Positions 1 through 10,456 of a DNA stretch of 64,000 nt are shown in pieces. This DNA is from Natronolimnobius baerhuensis (GTDB lineage Archaea > Halobacteriota > Halobacteria > Halobacteriales > Natrialbaceae). The notes beneath the pieces are model-generated. The model did not search any database and was not told where the DNA came from. It saw nothing but the letters and a program-made list of their open reading frames with translations. A program made the translations under genes and the position numbers. Position 1 is the stretch's first letter. Each line of letters starts with the position of its first letter. The stretch lies in the NCBI RefSeq assembly GCF_002177135.1, contig NZ_MWPH01000003.1:558001-622000 (forward strand), written 5' to 3'.

Positions 1-1319
1 ACTACCGTATCCGGCCGGATACGCGCCAGCACTTGCTGCATTACCCGCAGCTGTCGATGGTCAAAACCCAGACGACCGAGCAGATCGGTTTCGACGACCG
101 CCCGGCGGCACAGAACTTCGTCGTCGCCGTGATGAGCTACGAAGGGTTCAACATCGAGGACGCGCTGGTCATGAACAAAGCCAGCGTCGAGCGTGCACTC
201 GCGCGCTCACACTTCTTCCGGACCTACGAGGGCGAGGAACGGCGCTACCCCGGTGGCCAGGAAGACCGCTTCGAGATCCCATCCCAGGACGTTCGTGGCG
301 CTCGCGGCGAGGAAGCGTACAACCACCTCGACGAGGACGGCCTCGTCAACCCAGAGACGCGTGTTGACGAAAACTCCGTCCTGCTCGGCAAGACGAGTCC
401 GCCACGATTCTTGGAGGAACCCGACGACATGGGTGGCCTCTCACCGCAGAAACGGCGCGAGACGTCAGTCACCATGCGCTCCGGCGAGAGCGGTGTCGTC
501 GACACCGTCACGCTGATGGAAGGTGAGGACGGCTCGAAGCTCTCGAAGGTCTCCGTGCGTGACGAGCGAATCCCCGAACTCGGGGACAAGTTCGCATCCC
601 GGCACGGCCAGAAGGGTGTCGTGGGCCACCTCGCGCCACAGGAGGACATGCCGTTCACTGAGGAGGGCGTCGTGCCTGACCTCGTGCTTAATCCACACGC
701 CCTGCCATCCCGGATGACCGTCGGCCACATCCTCGAGATGATCGGCGGGAAACTCGGAGCGATGGAAGGCCGTCGTGTTGACGGGACGCCGTTCCTCGGC
801 GAGGACGAAGATGAACTCCGCGACGGACTCGAGGATAACGGGTTCAACTCCGCGGGCAAGGAGACGATGTACTCCGGCGTAACTGGTGAGAAAATTGAGG
901 CCGAGATTTTCGTCGGCATCATTTTCTACCAGAAACTCTACCACATGGTCTCGAACAAACTGCACGCCCGTTCGCGCGGGCCGGTGCAGGTGCTGACGCG
1001 CCAGCCAACTGAGGGTCGTGCCCGCGAGGGTGGACTCCGTATCGGTGAGATGGAACGGGACGTCTTCATTGGTCACGGCGCAGCGATGACCCTGAAAGAA
1101 CGCCTGCTCGATGAATCCGACCGCGAGTATATCAATATTTGTGCACAGTGTGGGATGAGCGCGGTCGAGAACGTCGAACAACGCCGCGTCTACTGTCCGA
1201 ACTGTGACGAGGAGACGGACATCCACGAAATCGAGATGAGCTACGCGTTCAAGCTCCTGTTAGACGAGATGAAGGCTCTGGGTATCGCGCCGCGACTGGA
1301 ACTCGAAGACGCTGTCTAA
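1..1319 (+). CDS. rpoB1: RNA polymerase subunit B' (C-terminal part, gene cut by window start)
   Basis: Archaeal RNA polymerase second-largest subunit; haloarchaea split it into B'' and B', and this is B'. The frame is open from base 3, with no credible start inside the window, so about 439 C-terminal residues are visible. The conserved block [15 protein letters not shown] (near base 582), part of the hybrid-binding and active-centre region, is intact. Near the C-terminus a Cys4 zinc site is formed by CAQC and CPNC (about bases 1140-1210). The gene is followed seven bases later by rpoA1 on the same strand, the usual order of the haloarchaeal rpo operon. The protein acts in the core enzyme together with the A' and A'' products encoded next. 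Confidence 0.97.
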   Translation, partial: YRIRPDTRQHLLHYPQLSMVKTQTTEQIGFDDRPAAQNFVVAVMSYEGFNIEDALVMNKASVERALARSHFFRTYEGEERRYPGGQEDRFEIPSQDVRGARGEEAYNHLDEDGLVNPETRVDENSVLLGKTSPPRFLEEPDDMGGLSPQKRRETSVTMRSGESGVVDTVTLMEGEDGSKLSKVSVRDERIPELGDKFASRHGQKGVVGHLAPQEDMPFTEEGVVPDLVLNPHALPSRMTVGHILEMIGGKLGAMEGRRVDGTPFLGEDEDELRDGLEDNGFNSAGKETMYSGVTGEKIEAEIFVGIIFYQKLYHMVSNKLHARSRGPVQVLTRQPTEGRAREGGLRIGEMERDVFIGHGAAMTLKERLLDESDREYINICAQCGMSAVENVEQRRVYCPNCDEETDIHEIEMSYAFKLLLDEMKALGIAPRLELEDAV

Positions 1320-1326
1320 ACCACAC

Positions 1327-4257
1327 ATGCAAAACAGTACACCAAAAGAAATCGGATCAATCAACTTCGGGCTGATGGAGCCCGAAGAGTACCGGGAGAT
1401 GAGCGCGACGAAGATCATCACCGCCGACACCTACGACGACGACGGCTTCCCCATCGACATGGGGCTGATGGATCCCCGCCTCGGCGTCATCGACCCCGGT
1501 CTCGAGTGTAAGACCTGTGGGAAACACTCCGGGTCGTGTAACGGTCACTTCGGCCACATCGAACTGGCTGCACCCGTTATTCACGTTGGCTTTACGAAGC
1601 TTATCCGCAGACTGCTTCGAGGGACCTGTCGGGAGTGTTCCCGACTTCTCCTGACGGAAGACGAGCGCGACGAGTTCCGCGACGACATTACGGAATCGCG
1701 CAAACTCGGTCGCGATCTGAACGACGTCACAAAATCGGCGATTCGGCAGGCCCGAAAGAAGGATCGCTGTCCGTTCTGTGGCGAGATTCAGTACGATATC
1801 GACCACGAGAAACCAACCACCTACTACGAGGTCCAGCAGGTGCTCACGAGCGAGTTCTCCCAGCGTATCGCCGGAGCGATGCAGGGCGACGAGGAGGAGG
1901 GCATCGAGCGGACTACGCCGGACGAACTCGCAGAAGACACCGAGATCGACCTTACTCGTGTCAACGAGATTCTCTCGGGGTCGTTCCGCCCGCGTGAAAA
2001 TCAGCGCAAAGCCATCGAGAAGGCCCTCGATATCGACCTCACTGAGGAGGATACGAACAAACTGATGCCAAGCGACATCCGGGACTGGTTCGAAAATATC
2101 CCGGACGAAGATCTCGAGGTACTCGGCATCGATTCCGACCGCTCGAGGCCCGAGTGGATGATCCTCACTGTCCTGCCGGTGCCGCCGGTCACTGCGCGGC
2201 CGTCGATCACGCTCGATAACGGCCAGCGTTCCGAGGACGACCTCACGCACAAGCTGGTCGACATTATCCGTATCAACCAGCGGTTCATGGAGAACCGTGA
2301 GGCTGGTGCGCCACAGTTGATCATCGAGGACCTCTGGGAACTGCTGCAGTACCACGTCACCACCTTCATGGACAACGAGATTTCGGGCACGCCACCAGCG
2401 CGACACCGCTCTGGTCGCCCGCTCAAGACGCTCTCCCAGCGTCTCAAAGGGAAGGAAGGTCGCTTCCGTGGCTCGCTTTCGGGGAAGCGTGTCAACTTCT
2501 CCGCGCGTACCGTCATCTCGCCGGACCCGACACTCTCGCTGAACGAGGTCGGTGTGCCGGACCGCGTCGCAAAGGAGATGACCCAGACGATGAACGTCAC
2601 CGAGCGCAATCTCGAGGATGCGCGGCGGTTCGTCTCGAACGGCCCAGAGGGCCATCCCGGTGCGAACTACGTTCGACGACCGGATGGTCGTCGTCTGAAG
2701 GTCACCGAGAAAAACTGCGAGGCGCTTGCAGAGAAAGTCAAGGCCGGTTGGGAAGTCAACCGCCATCTCATCGACGGCGACATCATCATCTTCAACCGCC
2801 AGCCGTCGCTGCACCGGATGTCGATCATGGCCCACGAGGTCGTGGTCATGCCGTACAAGACGTTCCGGCTGAACACCGTTGTCTGTCCGCCGTACAACGC
2901 TGACTTCGACGGTGACGAGATGAACATGCACGCCCTCCAGAACGAGGAGGCCCGTGCGGAAGCCCGCGTCCTCATGCGCGTCCAGGAGCAGATTCTCTCG
3001 CCACGCTTCGGTGAGAACATCATCGGCGCGATTCAGGACCACATCTCGGGGACCTACCTGCTGACTCACGACAACCCACGATTCAACGAAACGCAGGCAC
3101 TCGACTTGCTTCGAGCGACCCGGATCGACGAACTGCCGGAACCAAGTGGAATCGACGACGAGGACGAACCGTTCTGGACCGGCCACGACGTCTTCTCCGA
3201 ACTGCTGCCCGACGACCTCGACCTCGAGTTCACGGGCACCGTCGGCGACGATGTTGTCATCGAAGACGGCCAACTCCTCGAGGGCACCATCGCCGAGGAC
3301 GAAGTCGGCGAATTCGGTGGCGAAATTGTCGATACGATCACGAAGGTCTACGGCAACACCCGCTCGCGCATCTTCATCAACGAGATTTCGACGCTTGCGA
3401 TGCGTGCAATCATGCACTTCGGGTTCTCGATTGGAATCGACGACGAGACGATTCCCCCAGAGGCCCGCCAGCGCATCGACGAAACCATCGAAGACGCAAA
3501 CGACCGCGTCGAAGAGCTGATCGAGGCCTACGAAGCAGGCGACCTCGAGTCCCTGCCAGGCCGAACCATCGACGAAACGCTCGAGATGAAGATCATGCAG
3601 ACGCTCTCGCGTGCGCGTGACAACGCTGGTAACATCGCAGATGAAAACTTCACCGATGACAACCCGGCCGTCGTCATGGCCAGTTCAGGTGCACGTGGGT
3701 CGATGTTGAACCTGACCCAGATGGCCGGCTGTGTCGGCCAGCAGGCAGTTCGCGGTGAGCGAATTAATCGTGGCTACGAGAACCGGACGCTCAGCCACTA
3801 TCAGGAGAACGACCTCTCGGCAGAGGCACACGGCTTCGTCGAGAACTCCTACACCTCCGGCCTGACCCCACGGGAGTTCTTCTTCCACGCGATGGGTGGC
3901 CGCGAGGGGCTTGTCGATACAGCAGTCCGTACCTCGAAGTCCGGGTACCTGCAGCGTCGGCTGATTAACGCGCTGTCGGAACTCGAGGCACAGTACGATG
4001 GAACGGTCCGAGACACCTCGGACACCATCGTTCAGTTCGAGTTCGGCGAGGACGGCACGTCGCCGGTCAAAGTGTCCTCAGGTGAGGAAAACACCATCGA
4101 CGTCCCCAACATCGCAGATCGCGTCCTCGACGAGGAGTTCGACTCCGAGCGAGACCGCGAAGAGTTCCTCGGCCGGAAAGAACGGACGACAAACCTCTCC
4201 GAGCACGCGGATGATCGTCTGACCGTCGACAGCCCGGAGGTGACCTCCGATGACTAA
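1327..4257 (+). CDS. rpoA1: RNA polymerase subunit A'
   Basis: Largest catalytic subunit of archaeal RNA polymerase, first half (976 residues, the usual haloarchaeal size). The N-terminal zinc region [11 protein letters not shown] with NGHFGH and a second Cys pair set (CRECSR, CPFC) are present. The catalytic magnesium loop [10 protein letters not shown] is intact near base 2900, preceded by the RQPSLHR motif. The C-terminal quarter carries the bridge-helix region ([19 protein letters not shown]). The start ATG lies seven bases after the rpoB1 stop. The 3' end overlaps rpoA2 by eight bases, which suggests coupled translation. The split between A' and A'' is normal for archaea, not a frameshift. 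Confidence 0.98.
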   Translation: MQNSTPKEIGSINFGLMEPEEYREMSATKIITADTYDDDGFPIDMGLMDPRLGVIDPGLECKTCGKHSGSCNGHFGHIELAAPVIHVGFTKLIRRLLRGTCRECSRLLLTEDERDEFRDDITESRKLGRDLNDVTKSAIRQARKKDRCPFCGEIQYDIDHEKPTTYYEVQQVLTSEFSQRIAGAMQGDEEEGIERTTPDELAEDTEIDLTRVNEILSGSFRPRENQRKAIEKALDIDLTEEDTNKLMPSDIRDWFENIPDEDLEVLGIDSDRSRPEWMILTVLPVPPVTARPSITLDNGQRSEDDLTHKLVDIIRINQRFMENREAGAPQLIIEDLWELLQYHVTTFMDNEISGTPPARHRSGRPLKTLSQRLKGKEGRFRGSLSGKRVNFSARTVISPDPTLSLNEVGVPDRVAKEMTQTMNVTERNLEDARRFVSNGPEGHPGANYVRRPDGRRLKVTEKNCEALAEKVKAGWEVNRHLIDGDIIIFNRQPSLHRMSIMAHEVVVMPYKTFRLNTVVCPPYNADFDGDEMNMHALQNEEARAEARVLMRVQEQILSPRFGENIIGAIQDHISGTYLLTHDNPRFNETQALDLLRATRIDELPEPSGIDDEDEPFWTGHDVFSELLPDDLDLEFTGTVGDDVVIEDGQLLEGTIAEDEVGEFGGEIVDTITKVYGNTRSRIFINEISTLAMRAIMHFGFSIGIDDETIPPEARQRIDETIEDANDRVEELIEAYEAGDLESLPGRTIDETLEMKIMQTLSRARDNAGNIADENFTDDNPAVVMASSGARGSMLNLTQMAGCVGQQAVRGERINRGYENRTLSHYQENDLSAEAHGFVENSYTSGLTPREFFFHAMGGREGLVDTAVRTSKSGYLQRRLINALSELEAQYDGTVRDTSDTIVQFEFGEDGTSPVKVSSGEENTIDVPNIADRVLDEEFDSERDREEFLGRKERTTNLSEHADDRLTVDSPEVTSDD

Positions 4258-5446
4258 CGTCGAATACAACGTCACCGACGACATGATCGCCGTCGTCGAA
4301 GACACTGACCTCCCACGGCGACTCAAAGACAACGTCTACGAAGAACTCGAGGGCCGCGCCGACGCGACCGTCGAGGACGCAGACGACCTCGCAAAGGCCG
4401 TCGAACTTCGCTATCTCGATACGCGTGTCGATCCACTCGACCCCGTCGGTACCGTTTCGGCCCAGTCGATTGGTGAACCCGGAACGCAGCTGACGATGAA
4501 CACGTTCCACTATGCGGGTGTCGCAGAGATCGACGTGACCCAGGGGCTTCCCCGGCTTATCGAGCTGGTCGACGCCCGAAAGACGCCCGACACGCCGATG
4601 ATGACCGTCCATCTCGAGGACGAGTACGCCACGGAGCGAGAGATGGCCCACAAGGTCGTCTGGAACATCGAGGCAACGAAAATCCTCGCACTGGGTGACG
4701 TCTCGACGAACGTCGCCGACATGCGCGTCCAGATCTCGCTCAACCGCGACACACTCGAGGAGCGTATGATCACGCCCGAGGAAGTCGCAGAGATCATCGA
4801 GGACAACCTCTCGGTTAGTACGGTTCAGCAGGGTACCGAGATTCAGTTCGGTCCCGAGGAGCCGTCCTATCGCGACCTGCTCCAACTGGTCGAAGAACTG
4901 CGCGACATCACATTCAAGGGTATCGAGGAGGTTTCCCGCGTCGTTATCCGTCGCGAGGAAATGGACGAGGGACACGAGGAGTTCGTCCTCTACACTGAAG
5001 GGTCGGCCTTCGGCGATGTCCTCGAGATCGAGGGCGTCGACGCCTCCCGGACGACGTGTAACAACATCCACGAAATCCATCGTAACCTCGGTATCGAGGC
5101 TGCCCGTGAGGCCATCATCGAGGAGACCCACAACACGCTCGCCGAGCAGGGACTTGACGACGTCAACGTCCGACACCTGATGCTCGTCGCTGACATGATG
5201 ACCAACCGCGGCGAGATCGAGTCGATTGGCCGCCATGGTATCTCCGGGTCGAAAGACTCCGTACTCGCTCGTGCTGCGTTCGAGGTGACAGTCAACCACC
5301 TGCTCAACGCCGCAATTCACGGCGAGATCGACACCCTGCAGGGCGTTACCGAGAACGTCATCGTTGGCAAGCCGATCAAACTCGGCACCGGCGACGTCGA
5401 CCTGCGGATGGGCTCGACGACGCCCGGCGGCAGTCAGGCCGACTGA
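4250..5446 (+). CDS. rpoA2: RNA polymerase subunit A''
   Basis: C-terminal half of the largest RNA polymerase subunit (398 residues). It contains the trigger-loop region with [16 protein letters not shown] near base 4470, which moves in each nucleotide-addition cycle, and ends with the cleft/clamp segment including [19 protein letters not shown]. The ATG at 4250 sits inside the end of rpoA1, an overlap seen in many haloarchaea. It is followed by nusA after three bases. It assembles with A', B', B'' and the small subunits. Confidence 0.98.
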   Translation: MTNVEYNVTDDMIAVVEDTDLPRRLKDNVYEELEGRADATVEDADDLAKAVELRYLDTRVDPLDPVGTVSAQSIGEPGTQLTMNTFHYAGVAEIDVTQGLPRLIELVDARKTPDTPMMTVHLEDEYATEREMAHKVVWNIEATKILALGDVSTNVADMRVQISLNRDTLEERMITPEEVAEIIEDNLSVSTVQQGTEIQFGPEEPSYRDLLQLVEELRDITFKGIEEVSRVVIRREEMDEGHEEFVLYTEGSAFGDVLEIEGVDASRTTCNNIHEIHRNLGIEAAREAIIEETHNTLAEQGLDDVNVRHLMLVADMMTNRGEIESIGRHGISGSKDSVLARAAFEVTVNHLLNAAIHGEIDTLQGVTENVIVGKPIKLGTGDVDLRMGSTTPGGSQAD

Positions 5447-5449
5447 TCG

Positions 5450-5962
5450 ATGGGGGTTACCCTCGACGACGAGGCCCGACAGTATCTCGCTGCGTTCGAA
5501 GACGTGACGGGTGTGTCGGGTATCGACTGCATCGTCCAGTCCGCCACTGACGTCGACCTCGAGCCAGCCCACACCCAGGAGACAGCTGCTGGGGCTGCAA
5601 CCGCTGGCGATCACACTGGCGCCGATGACGATGACGACCAACTAATCGTCGTCGTCTCGAGTGACGCAATGGGTGAAGCAATCGGTCCCGGCGGTCGAAC
5701 GGTCAGGCGCTTCGAGGACGAACTCGGGATGTCGGTTCGGCTCGTTGCCGACGCAGACGACCCAGAGACGTTCGTCGCGAACACGCTCGCGCCCGCAGCG
5801 GTCTACAACGTCACGATCAGCGAAAACGACGATACCGTTGCCTACGTCGAAGTGGCAACCGAGGACCGTGGCGTCGCAATCGGGTCGAACGGACAGACAA
5901 TCGAGGCCGCACGACGACTCGCGCAGCGCCATTTCGGCATCGACGACGTGCAGTTGGTCTAA
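5450..5962 (+). CDS. nusA: NusA-like transcription factor with two KH domains
   Basis: Archaeal NusA homologue, an RNA-binding elongation/termination factor lacking the bacterial N- and C-terminal domains. Two KH folds are visible: the first carries a GPGG loop (GEAIGPGGRTVRRFEDEL), the second a GSNG loop (AIGSNGQTIEAARRLAQ). The protein has 170 residues, somewhat longer than the roughly 140 I remember for haloarchaeal NusA. The extra length is a Thr/Ala/Asp-rich stretch at about residues 30-62, before the first KH strand. The gene starts three bases after rpoA2 and is surely co-transcribed with it. It is followed by a 285-base gap before rps12. Confidence 0.93.
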   Translation: MGVTLDDEARQYLAAFEDVTGVSGIDCIVQSATDVDLEPAHTQETAAGAATAGDHTGADDDDDQLIVVVSSDAMGEAIGPGGRTVRRFEDELGMSVRLVADADDPETFVANTLAPAAVYNVTISENDDTVAYVEVATEDRGVAIGSNGQTIEAARRLAQRHFGIDDVQLV

Positions 5963-6215
5963 CTCGATTGCAATGCTGGCAGTTCCGCTCTCGACCGTCA
6001 GTCGCTTTGACGTTTATTTTAGCCAAGCAGTGATACCGCCAGACAAACGAGACTCGACGTTTTACCCTCTCTGTCGGTCGAAACGCTGTCCTGACTGGGA
6101 TCCGGTCGTTTGCGACGAGGTGATGAGCATCGCGCTCGAGCGACGAAACGCCACGAGAATCCTTCGTTGACCCCCCTCGAGCGCTCTCGAGGCGTAACGC
6201 CGAATCGAAACGGGT

Positions 6216-6225
6216 CGCTTAAGTG
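6216..6225 (+). promoter_or_regulatory. TATA-like element before rps12
   Basis: The sequence cgcttaagtg lies about 25-30 bases before the rps12 ATG at 6248, the distance expected for a TATA box serving a leaderless transcript. The 285-base gap after nusA (5963-6247) otherwise holds no reading frame I believe; other T-rich elements (gtttatttta near 6012) could be additional promoter parts. Inference from spacing and composition only. Confidence 0.4.
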
Positions 6226-6247
6226 CCTTCGACGGATAGCGACGCGC

Positions 6248-6676
6248 ATGGCAAACGGCAAATACGCCGCGCGCAAGCTCAAGAAAGACCGCCAGGAGCA
6301 GCGGTGGTCCGACTCGGACTATGCGCGCCGTGCCCGTGGACTTCGCGAGAAGTCCGACCCACTCGAGGGAGCGCCCCAGGGTCGAGGTATCGTTCTCGAA
6401 AAGGTCGGCATCGAAGCAAAGCAGCCAAACTCGGCAATTCGAAAGTGTGTCCGAGTGCAGCTGATCAAAAACGGAAAGCAAGTCACCGCGTTCTGTCCCG
6501 GTGACGGTGCCATTTCGTTCATCGACGAGCACGACGAAGTTACCATCGCCGGTATCGGTGGGGCGAAGGGTCGTGCAATGGGTGACCTCTCCGGTGTCAA
6601 CTACAAGGTTGACAAGGTCAACGGCGTCGCAATGAAAGAACTCGTTCGCGGAAACGCAGAGAAACCGGTGCGATAA
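6248..6676 (+). CDS. rps12: 30S ribosomal protein uS12
   Basis: Small-subunit ribosomal protein uS12 (142 residues), which lies at the decoding centre. The conserved segments [19 protein letters not shown] and the [19 protein letters not shown] region are intact. The ATG at 6248 was chosen because [16 protein letters not shown] is the known N-terminus of haloarchaeal uS12; longer in-frame extensions run through non-conserved, probably untranslated sequence. It is separated from rps7 by two bases. It begins its own transcript or is read from the rpo operon. Confidence 0.97.
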   Translation: MANGKYAARKLKKDRQEQRWSDSDYARRARGLREKSDPLEGAPQGRGIVLEKVGIEAKQPNSAIRKCVRVQLIKNGKQVTAFCPGDGAISFIDEHDEVTIAGIGGAKGRAMGDLSGVNYKVDKVNGVAMKELVRGNAEKPVR

Positions 6677-6678
6677 TC

Positions 6679-7287
6679 ATGGCGGCAGAAGACCAACCAG
6701 ACCCAGACGCCCCAGCCGGCGGCGCAGACGTGTCGGCACAGCTCTTTGGCGAGTGGGAACTCGGCGAACTCGAGTACGCCGACCCATCGACCGAGCGCTA
6801 CATCACGGTGACGCCAGTCGCACATACCGCTGGTCGCCACGCCAGAAAGCAGTTCCAGAAGTCCCAGATCTCGATTGTCGAGCGCTTCATCAACCGTCTC
6901 ATGCAGACGGAAGAGAACACGGGCAAGAAACAGCAGGCCCTCAGCGCTGTTCGTGACTCGTTCGAACTGATCCACGAGCGCACCGAGGAGAACCCAATTC
7001 AGGTTCTCGTCACCGCCGTCGAGAACTCGGCCCCACGAGAGGAGACCGTCCGCCTGAAATACGGTGGTATCTCGGTCCCGAAGGCCGTCGACGTCGCTCC
7101 ACAGCGCCGTGTCGACCAGGCTCTGAAGTTCCTCGCAGACGGTGTCTACAACGACTCGTTCAAGACGCCAACGTCCGTCCCGGAGGCCATCGCCTCCCAG
7201 CTGATTGGCGCAGCGAACTACGACGTCCAGACGTACGCCGTCAGCCAGAAAGAAGAAAAAGAGCGCGTCGCGGCAGCCGCACGCTAA
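6679..7287 (+). CDS. rps7: 30S ribosomal protein uS7
   Basis: Small-subunit ribosomal protein uS7 (202 residues), the assembly protein of the 30S head. The core FINRLMQTEENTGKKQQA and the RRVDQALKFLADGVY segment are clear. An acidic Asp/Pro-rich N-terminal extension is typical for halophiles. It starts two bases after the rps12 stop and is the last gene of the block; T-rich DNA follows. In many haloarchaea the aEF-2 gene follows closely, but here about 5 kb of other genes intervene. Confidence 0.97.
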   Translation: MAAEDQPDPDAPAGGADVSAQLFGEWELGELEYADPSTERYITVTPVAHTAGRHARKQFQKSQISIVERFINRLMQTEENTGKKQQALSAVRDSFELIHERTEENPIQVLVTAVENSAPREETVRLKYGGISVPKAVDVAPQRRVDQALKFLADGVYNDSFKTPTSVPEAIASQLIGAANYDVQTYAVSQKEEKERVAAAAR

Positions 7288-7299
7288 CGCTCGAGTCGA

Positions 7300-7322
7300 T
7301 TTTCTCTCGTTTCTTTCTTTTT
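7300..7322 (+). terminator. T-rich terminator after rps7
   Basis: Runs of T (tttctctcgtttctttcttt) begin 13 bases after the rps7 stop. Archaeal polymerase terminates at T-tracts without a required hairpin, so this is the likely end of the ribosomal transcript. The remaining 180 bases to the next gene hold no supported gene, only TATA-like catttaatacc near 7468. Confidence 0.5.
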
Positions 7323-7503
7323 CGCCCCGGTAGCGGTGGCTCTATCGCTCGGCTACACAATGACTTGTCCTGCTGTTCGCTACGCTGCAACCCGTTCGAG
7401 CGGCTGCTCTCGAATCTGTCTCGCGAGTTTCGACAGACAAATCGCACTACGGCGTCCATCTACCTACATTTAATACCCCGCGGTAACCGATACTAATAGA
7501 GAC

Positions 7504-8073
7504 GTGGTGTTGGAATCGACACAGCGGATACTCGTTGTCCATCGCGAGCGGCCGCTCTCCGTCATCGACTCTGAGCGCCTCTCCGTTCCGATTGCTATCG
7601 ATCAGGTGTCCTTCGATATCTCGATCCTCGAGCAACTCGAGAACTGCTATGACCTACTGGTCCTCGACTGGCACCTCGAGCAGCCGGACGCTCGCGGTGT
7701 CCTCGATGCCTTCCGCCAGACCGCGCCCGAGAGTTGGGTGCTCGCACTCGCCGCAGAAGTGCCCGACGATGATCCAGTTGACCGCGGCGTCGACGAAGTC
7801 CTCGTCGAACCAGTCGCTCCAACCGCCCTCGCTGGGACCCTCGAGCGCTTGCTTTTCCAGTGTGCCTACGAGCGAACGATGCACAACCTGTTCCGTCTCT
7901 CGACCGAACGCGCCGTCCTCGAGACCGAACTCGAGTCGGATGTGGCTGTCGGGGATCAGTATCAGTCCGTTGTACAGGAGCTACAGACCTGTCGTGAGCG
8001 TGCAGCGTCGATTCGTGCGGAACTGTCAGGAGACTCGTTCGACCAGACGCTTCGACAGCTGTTTAGTGAGTGA
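7504..8073 (+). CDS. HalX-type regulator with degenerate receiver domain
   Basis: Resembles haloarchaeal receiver-HalX proteins (189 residues). Residues 8-110 look like a CheY-like receiver with the strand LLVLDWHL and a candidate phospho-Asp at residue 55. The first strand ILVVHRERP lacks the acidic pair, and the usual Lys-Pro after strand five is replaced (EVLVEPVAP). Phosphorylation is therefore doubtful, and a pseudo-receiver is likely. The C-terminal 75 residues (YERTMHNLFRLSTERAVLE onwards) match the helical HalX domain, a probable output or dimerisation module. The GTG at 7504 sits about 30 bases behind a TATA-like element, so a leaderless start is plausible. No kinase gene is adjacent; the nearest is at 22917. 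Confidence 0.75.
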   Translation: MVLESTQRILVVHRERPLSVIDSERLSVPIAIDQVSFDISILEQLENCYDLLVLDWHLEQPDARGVLDAFRQTAPESWVLALAAEVPDDDPVDRGVDEVLVEPVAPTALAGTLERLLFQCAYERTMHNLFRLSTERAVLETELESDVAVGDQYQSVVQELQTCRERAASIRAELSGDSFDQTLRQLFSE

Positions 8074-8149
8074 TAAACGCAGTCGATAATCGATTCGTTC
8101 TTACAGGTGTACTGTGAGTCTCACTCGAGACTCGTTTTGCAGTAGCTAC

Positions 8150-8240
8150 AGCGCTAGCTATTTTTCGTTATATATAATATTACCGCCAATATTTATGATA
8201 TATTAAGATAGATTAATTTCTGATCGGCCACATTTTACAG
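8150..8240 (+). promoter_or_regulatory. AT-rich promoter region of the DUF7503-like peptide gene
   Basis: This 90-base stretch is made almost only of A and T (for example gttatatataatatt and gatatattaagatag), in sharp contrast to the GC-rich surroundings. It ends just before the ATG at 8248. Several TATA-like elements lie at the right distance for a leaderless transcript. The exact element cannot be chosen by eye. Confidence 0.5.
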
Positions 8241-8247
8241 TCGTACC

Positions 8248-8373
8248 ATGCAAGACATGACAGAATACCTCGCGAAACACCCACGAATGATTGGCGTGCT
8301 GTTCACAATTATGATTTTGTTGTCACAATCAGGGACCGCAGCGGCGAGCGCTTCTGCCTATTACGGGCCGTGA
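8248..8373 (+). CDS. 41-residue hydrophobic peptide, DUF7503-like
   Basis: Tiny membrane peptide: a polar N-terminus (MQDMTEYLAKHPR), one hydrophobic helix of about 17 residues (MIGVLFTIMILL…), then an Ala/Ser-rich tail ending AYYGP. It matches my memory of the haloarchaeal DUF7503 family, roughly 40-residue proteins with an EYLAxxPxMIGVLFT start. Function is unknown. It could be a single-pass membrane peptide or a signal-peptide-like molecule cleaved after the Ala-rich stretch. Its stop codon ends one base before the stop codon of the convergent CHAT protease gene. The preceding AT-rich block gives it its own promoter. Confidence is high that it is a gene and low on its role. Confidence 0.75.
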   Translation: MQDMTEYLAKHPRMIGVLFTIMILLSQSGTAAASASAYYGP

Positions 8374-8374
8374 A

Positions 8375-10456
8375 TTACAGGATGTCCATTTCTATCGTAT
8401 CACTCCAATATAGCTGATTTTCAAATAGAACTGGGAACCTGCCTATATCAAAAAACTCCCCTAGTTGTGATATATCGGTTGGGAACCAACCAGTCTGATC
8501 TGGAATAATGTAGTAATCTTCGATAGGGTCTATATCCGGAGTGAAGACTCCCCCATTTGATGATCTCACTTCGCCATATGCAATAATATTGGATTCATAC
8601 CCATCTTCCCCCTGCCTGACTAAGCAAATATCTGGCATTGCCGTTTCTGATTGTGCGATTGTTGCCCTGCCATCGCCGACAATAAGATACTGTTGTCCGA
8701 TAATATTCTCGATTCTTGCGACATCAAGTGCCGCGTATAGAGGAAATCCGCCATTTAGCAATTGGGCGATTACACTTCCCATCTTCACTGCACCACTATT
8801 GACAATATCTCCTAGTGTTACAATACCACCAATACTCCCCGCATCAATGAGATGGAGCCCTTGGTCGTGGGATTGACACGCATTCAGTAAAAACGCCTCT
8901 ACCCCCACTGAGTCCATAGTTGACGCGTCAAATTTCCCATCTGAACACTGGAATCCTTCCCTATCGATGTGGCCAATATAGTGAAAAAAGTCGCTCTCGG
9001 TGGCGAGTGTGTTCTTGAGTTCGGCCGTTGTGAAATCGTAATGAATGGACACATTGAACGGCAGTCGGTTGTGTGTTCCGTAGAACCCATTTACCGACTC
9101 AAGTTCGTCCTGCATCTCTGCATCATTACAGACGACTTCTATTTCAATGGGGTCTGGTCGTGGCGTTCGACCAATTCGATTGTAGTATGCCGAAACTGGT
9201 GTCGTACTATTGATGTCTGTGCCGTGTATACTCTGCCAGACTTGCGTAATTGTTGTTTGTGGAGGGTGGTCGGCAGTATCTGAATCAGATATCGGTGTCT
9301 CTTGATTTCCACGGATTGGACTTGCACTCCGGACAAAATCAGCACGAGTAAATGAGTCAATTGCTTCAACTGTCTCTTTGGTTGGCTCTGGTGTCTCTGT
9401 CTTTTCATCAATACTAATTATCGCAAGTTCGTCCGCCAAAAATGGAAGGAAATCAATGGTTTCGGCCACTGCGTTGACCTGTGTCTCGAGTCTCCAATTA
9501 GGATAGTACTCGTCAATAGAGGCTGAATCAACCTCGAGATAGGCCTGAACCCGCTCATGGAGCGGACGGCTATACATCTCCTCGAGATCAAACTCGAGAA
9601 GTGGTTCAATTGCTTTTCGTCTGTACAACGGAAGTGGTGTTGGTCCTTCAGTTCGAACGACGCAATCGAGAACGAAGATATGTTTTAATACCCGTTTGAC
9701 AGTGTTCTCGAATCCGTCCGGGCCACAGAGAGAGTACGTATACCCTGACTCAGTCATGATCTGTGGCTCGGAACCGGATCGAATGGTTGCACCCAGATAA
9801 TATGAAAGTGGTGTGACGACGAATATGTCCTGTAATTTCGGAGGCACAACTATCTCGATACCTGTCTCTAATTCTGTAAGTGTATCTGGAATTTCAAGTT
9901 CGTCGCCGACCTCAAGCATCGGAGGATGGCCACGGAGCGTCGGGTATGATCGTTCTGCAGAGGTTGTCTTTAACGCAGAACTAAATATCGAGACAGCCTC
10001 CATCACATCCGTTGGCTTGGTCGTCGTCGTAATCGTGTCTGCTGGTCGTCGATGAAATGATCGTGCACCAATCAGGCACTGTGTCTCCCCATCGAAGGAA
10101 ATATGCGTTTGTTCGTTATCTGAATAGATATATACGGAACTATTGATGTGTGCGTAGACTTTGAGTGACCCAGAAATGTCGAGATTGTAGGTTCCGTGAG
10201 GAAAATACGCGTGATCGTCTGATTGGACTTCTGCCTTCATCAACCCCTCTTTGTTGCGAACAAGAACGCGATTCATCGTTGGAAGTACGATTTCGTCCGT
10301 TACGATCTGTGCCGCCGTCCCGATTGGAAACGGAATGCCATGCTCTTCAACCGGTTCCGGCGACACCGCACGAGGCGTCTGCAGATGATAGCGCCGTCGC
10401 TCGATGGGGTCGATAATCTCGAGTCCGGTATCGGTGGCGTCGAATGTCGGTTTCAT
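8375..10456 (-). CDS. CHAT-domain cysteine protease
   Basis: Large protein (693 residues) whose C-terminal part is a CHAT domain, a caspase/separase-like clan CD protease. The catalytic His is in FHYIGHID (His496, the second of the two) and the catalytic Cys in LLNACQS (Cys527); the spacing and the following Gly-rich GSIGGIVTLGD fit the family. The N-terminal about 450 residues have no repeat or TPR pattern I can recognise and may be the sensor or substrate-recognition part. No signal peptide or membrane segment is seen, so it is probably cytoplasmic. The gene is AT-richer than its neighbours, with many ATA, AAT and TTA codons, which suggests acquisition. It lies 86 bases downstream of a DUF7504-like gene on the same strand, probably co-transcribed. 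It is convergent with the 41-residue peptide gene. Confidence 0.85.
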   Translation of the reverse strand: MKPTFDATDTGLEIIDPIERRRYHLQTPRAVSPEPVEEHGIPFPIGTAAQIVTDEIVLPTMNRVLVRNKEGLMKAEVQSDDHAYFPHGTYNLDISGSLKVYAHINSSVYIYSDNEQTHISFDGETQCLIGARSFHRRPADTITTTTKPTDVMEAVSIFSSALKTTSAERSYPTLRGHPPMLEVGDELEIPDTLTELETGIEIVVPPKLQDIFVVTPLSYYLGATIRSGSEPQIMTESGYTYSLCGPDGFENTVKRVLKHIFVLDCVVRTEGPTPLPLYRRKAIEPLLEFDLEEMYSRPLHERVQAYLEVDSASIDEYYPNWRLETQVNAVAETIDFLPFLADELAIISIDEKTETPEPTKETVEAIDSFTRADFVRSASPIRGNQETPISDSDTADHPPQTTITQVWQSIHGTDINSTTPVSAYYNRIGRTPRPDPIEIEVVCNDAEMQDELESVNGFYGTHNRLPFNVSIHYDFTTAELKNTLATESDFFHYIGHIDREGFQCSDGKFDASTMDSVGVEAFLLNACQSHDQGLHLIDAGSIGGIVTLGDIVNSGAVKMGSVIAQLLNGGFPLYAALDVARIENIIGQQYLIVGDGRATIAQSETAMPDICLVRQGEDGYESNIIAYGEVRSSNGGVFTPDIDPIEDYYIIPDQTGWFPTDISQLGEFFDIGRFPVLFENQLYWSDTIEMDIL

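Noticed and set aside
8375-10456. TPR-CHAT (Craspase-like) or gasdermin partner
   Set aside because: No TPR pattern, no CRISPR array or cas gene, and no gasdermin-sized neighbour; only the tiny peptide is present.
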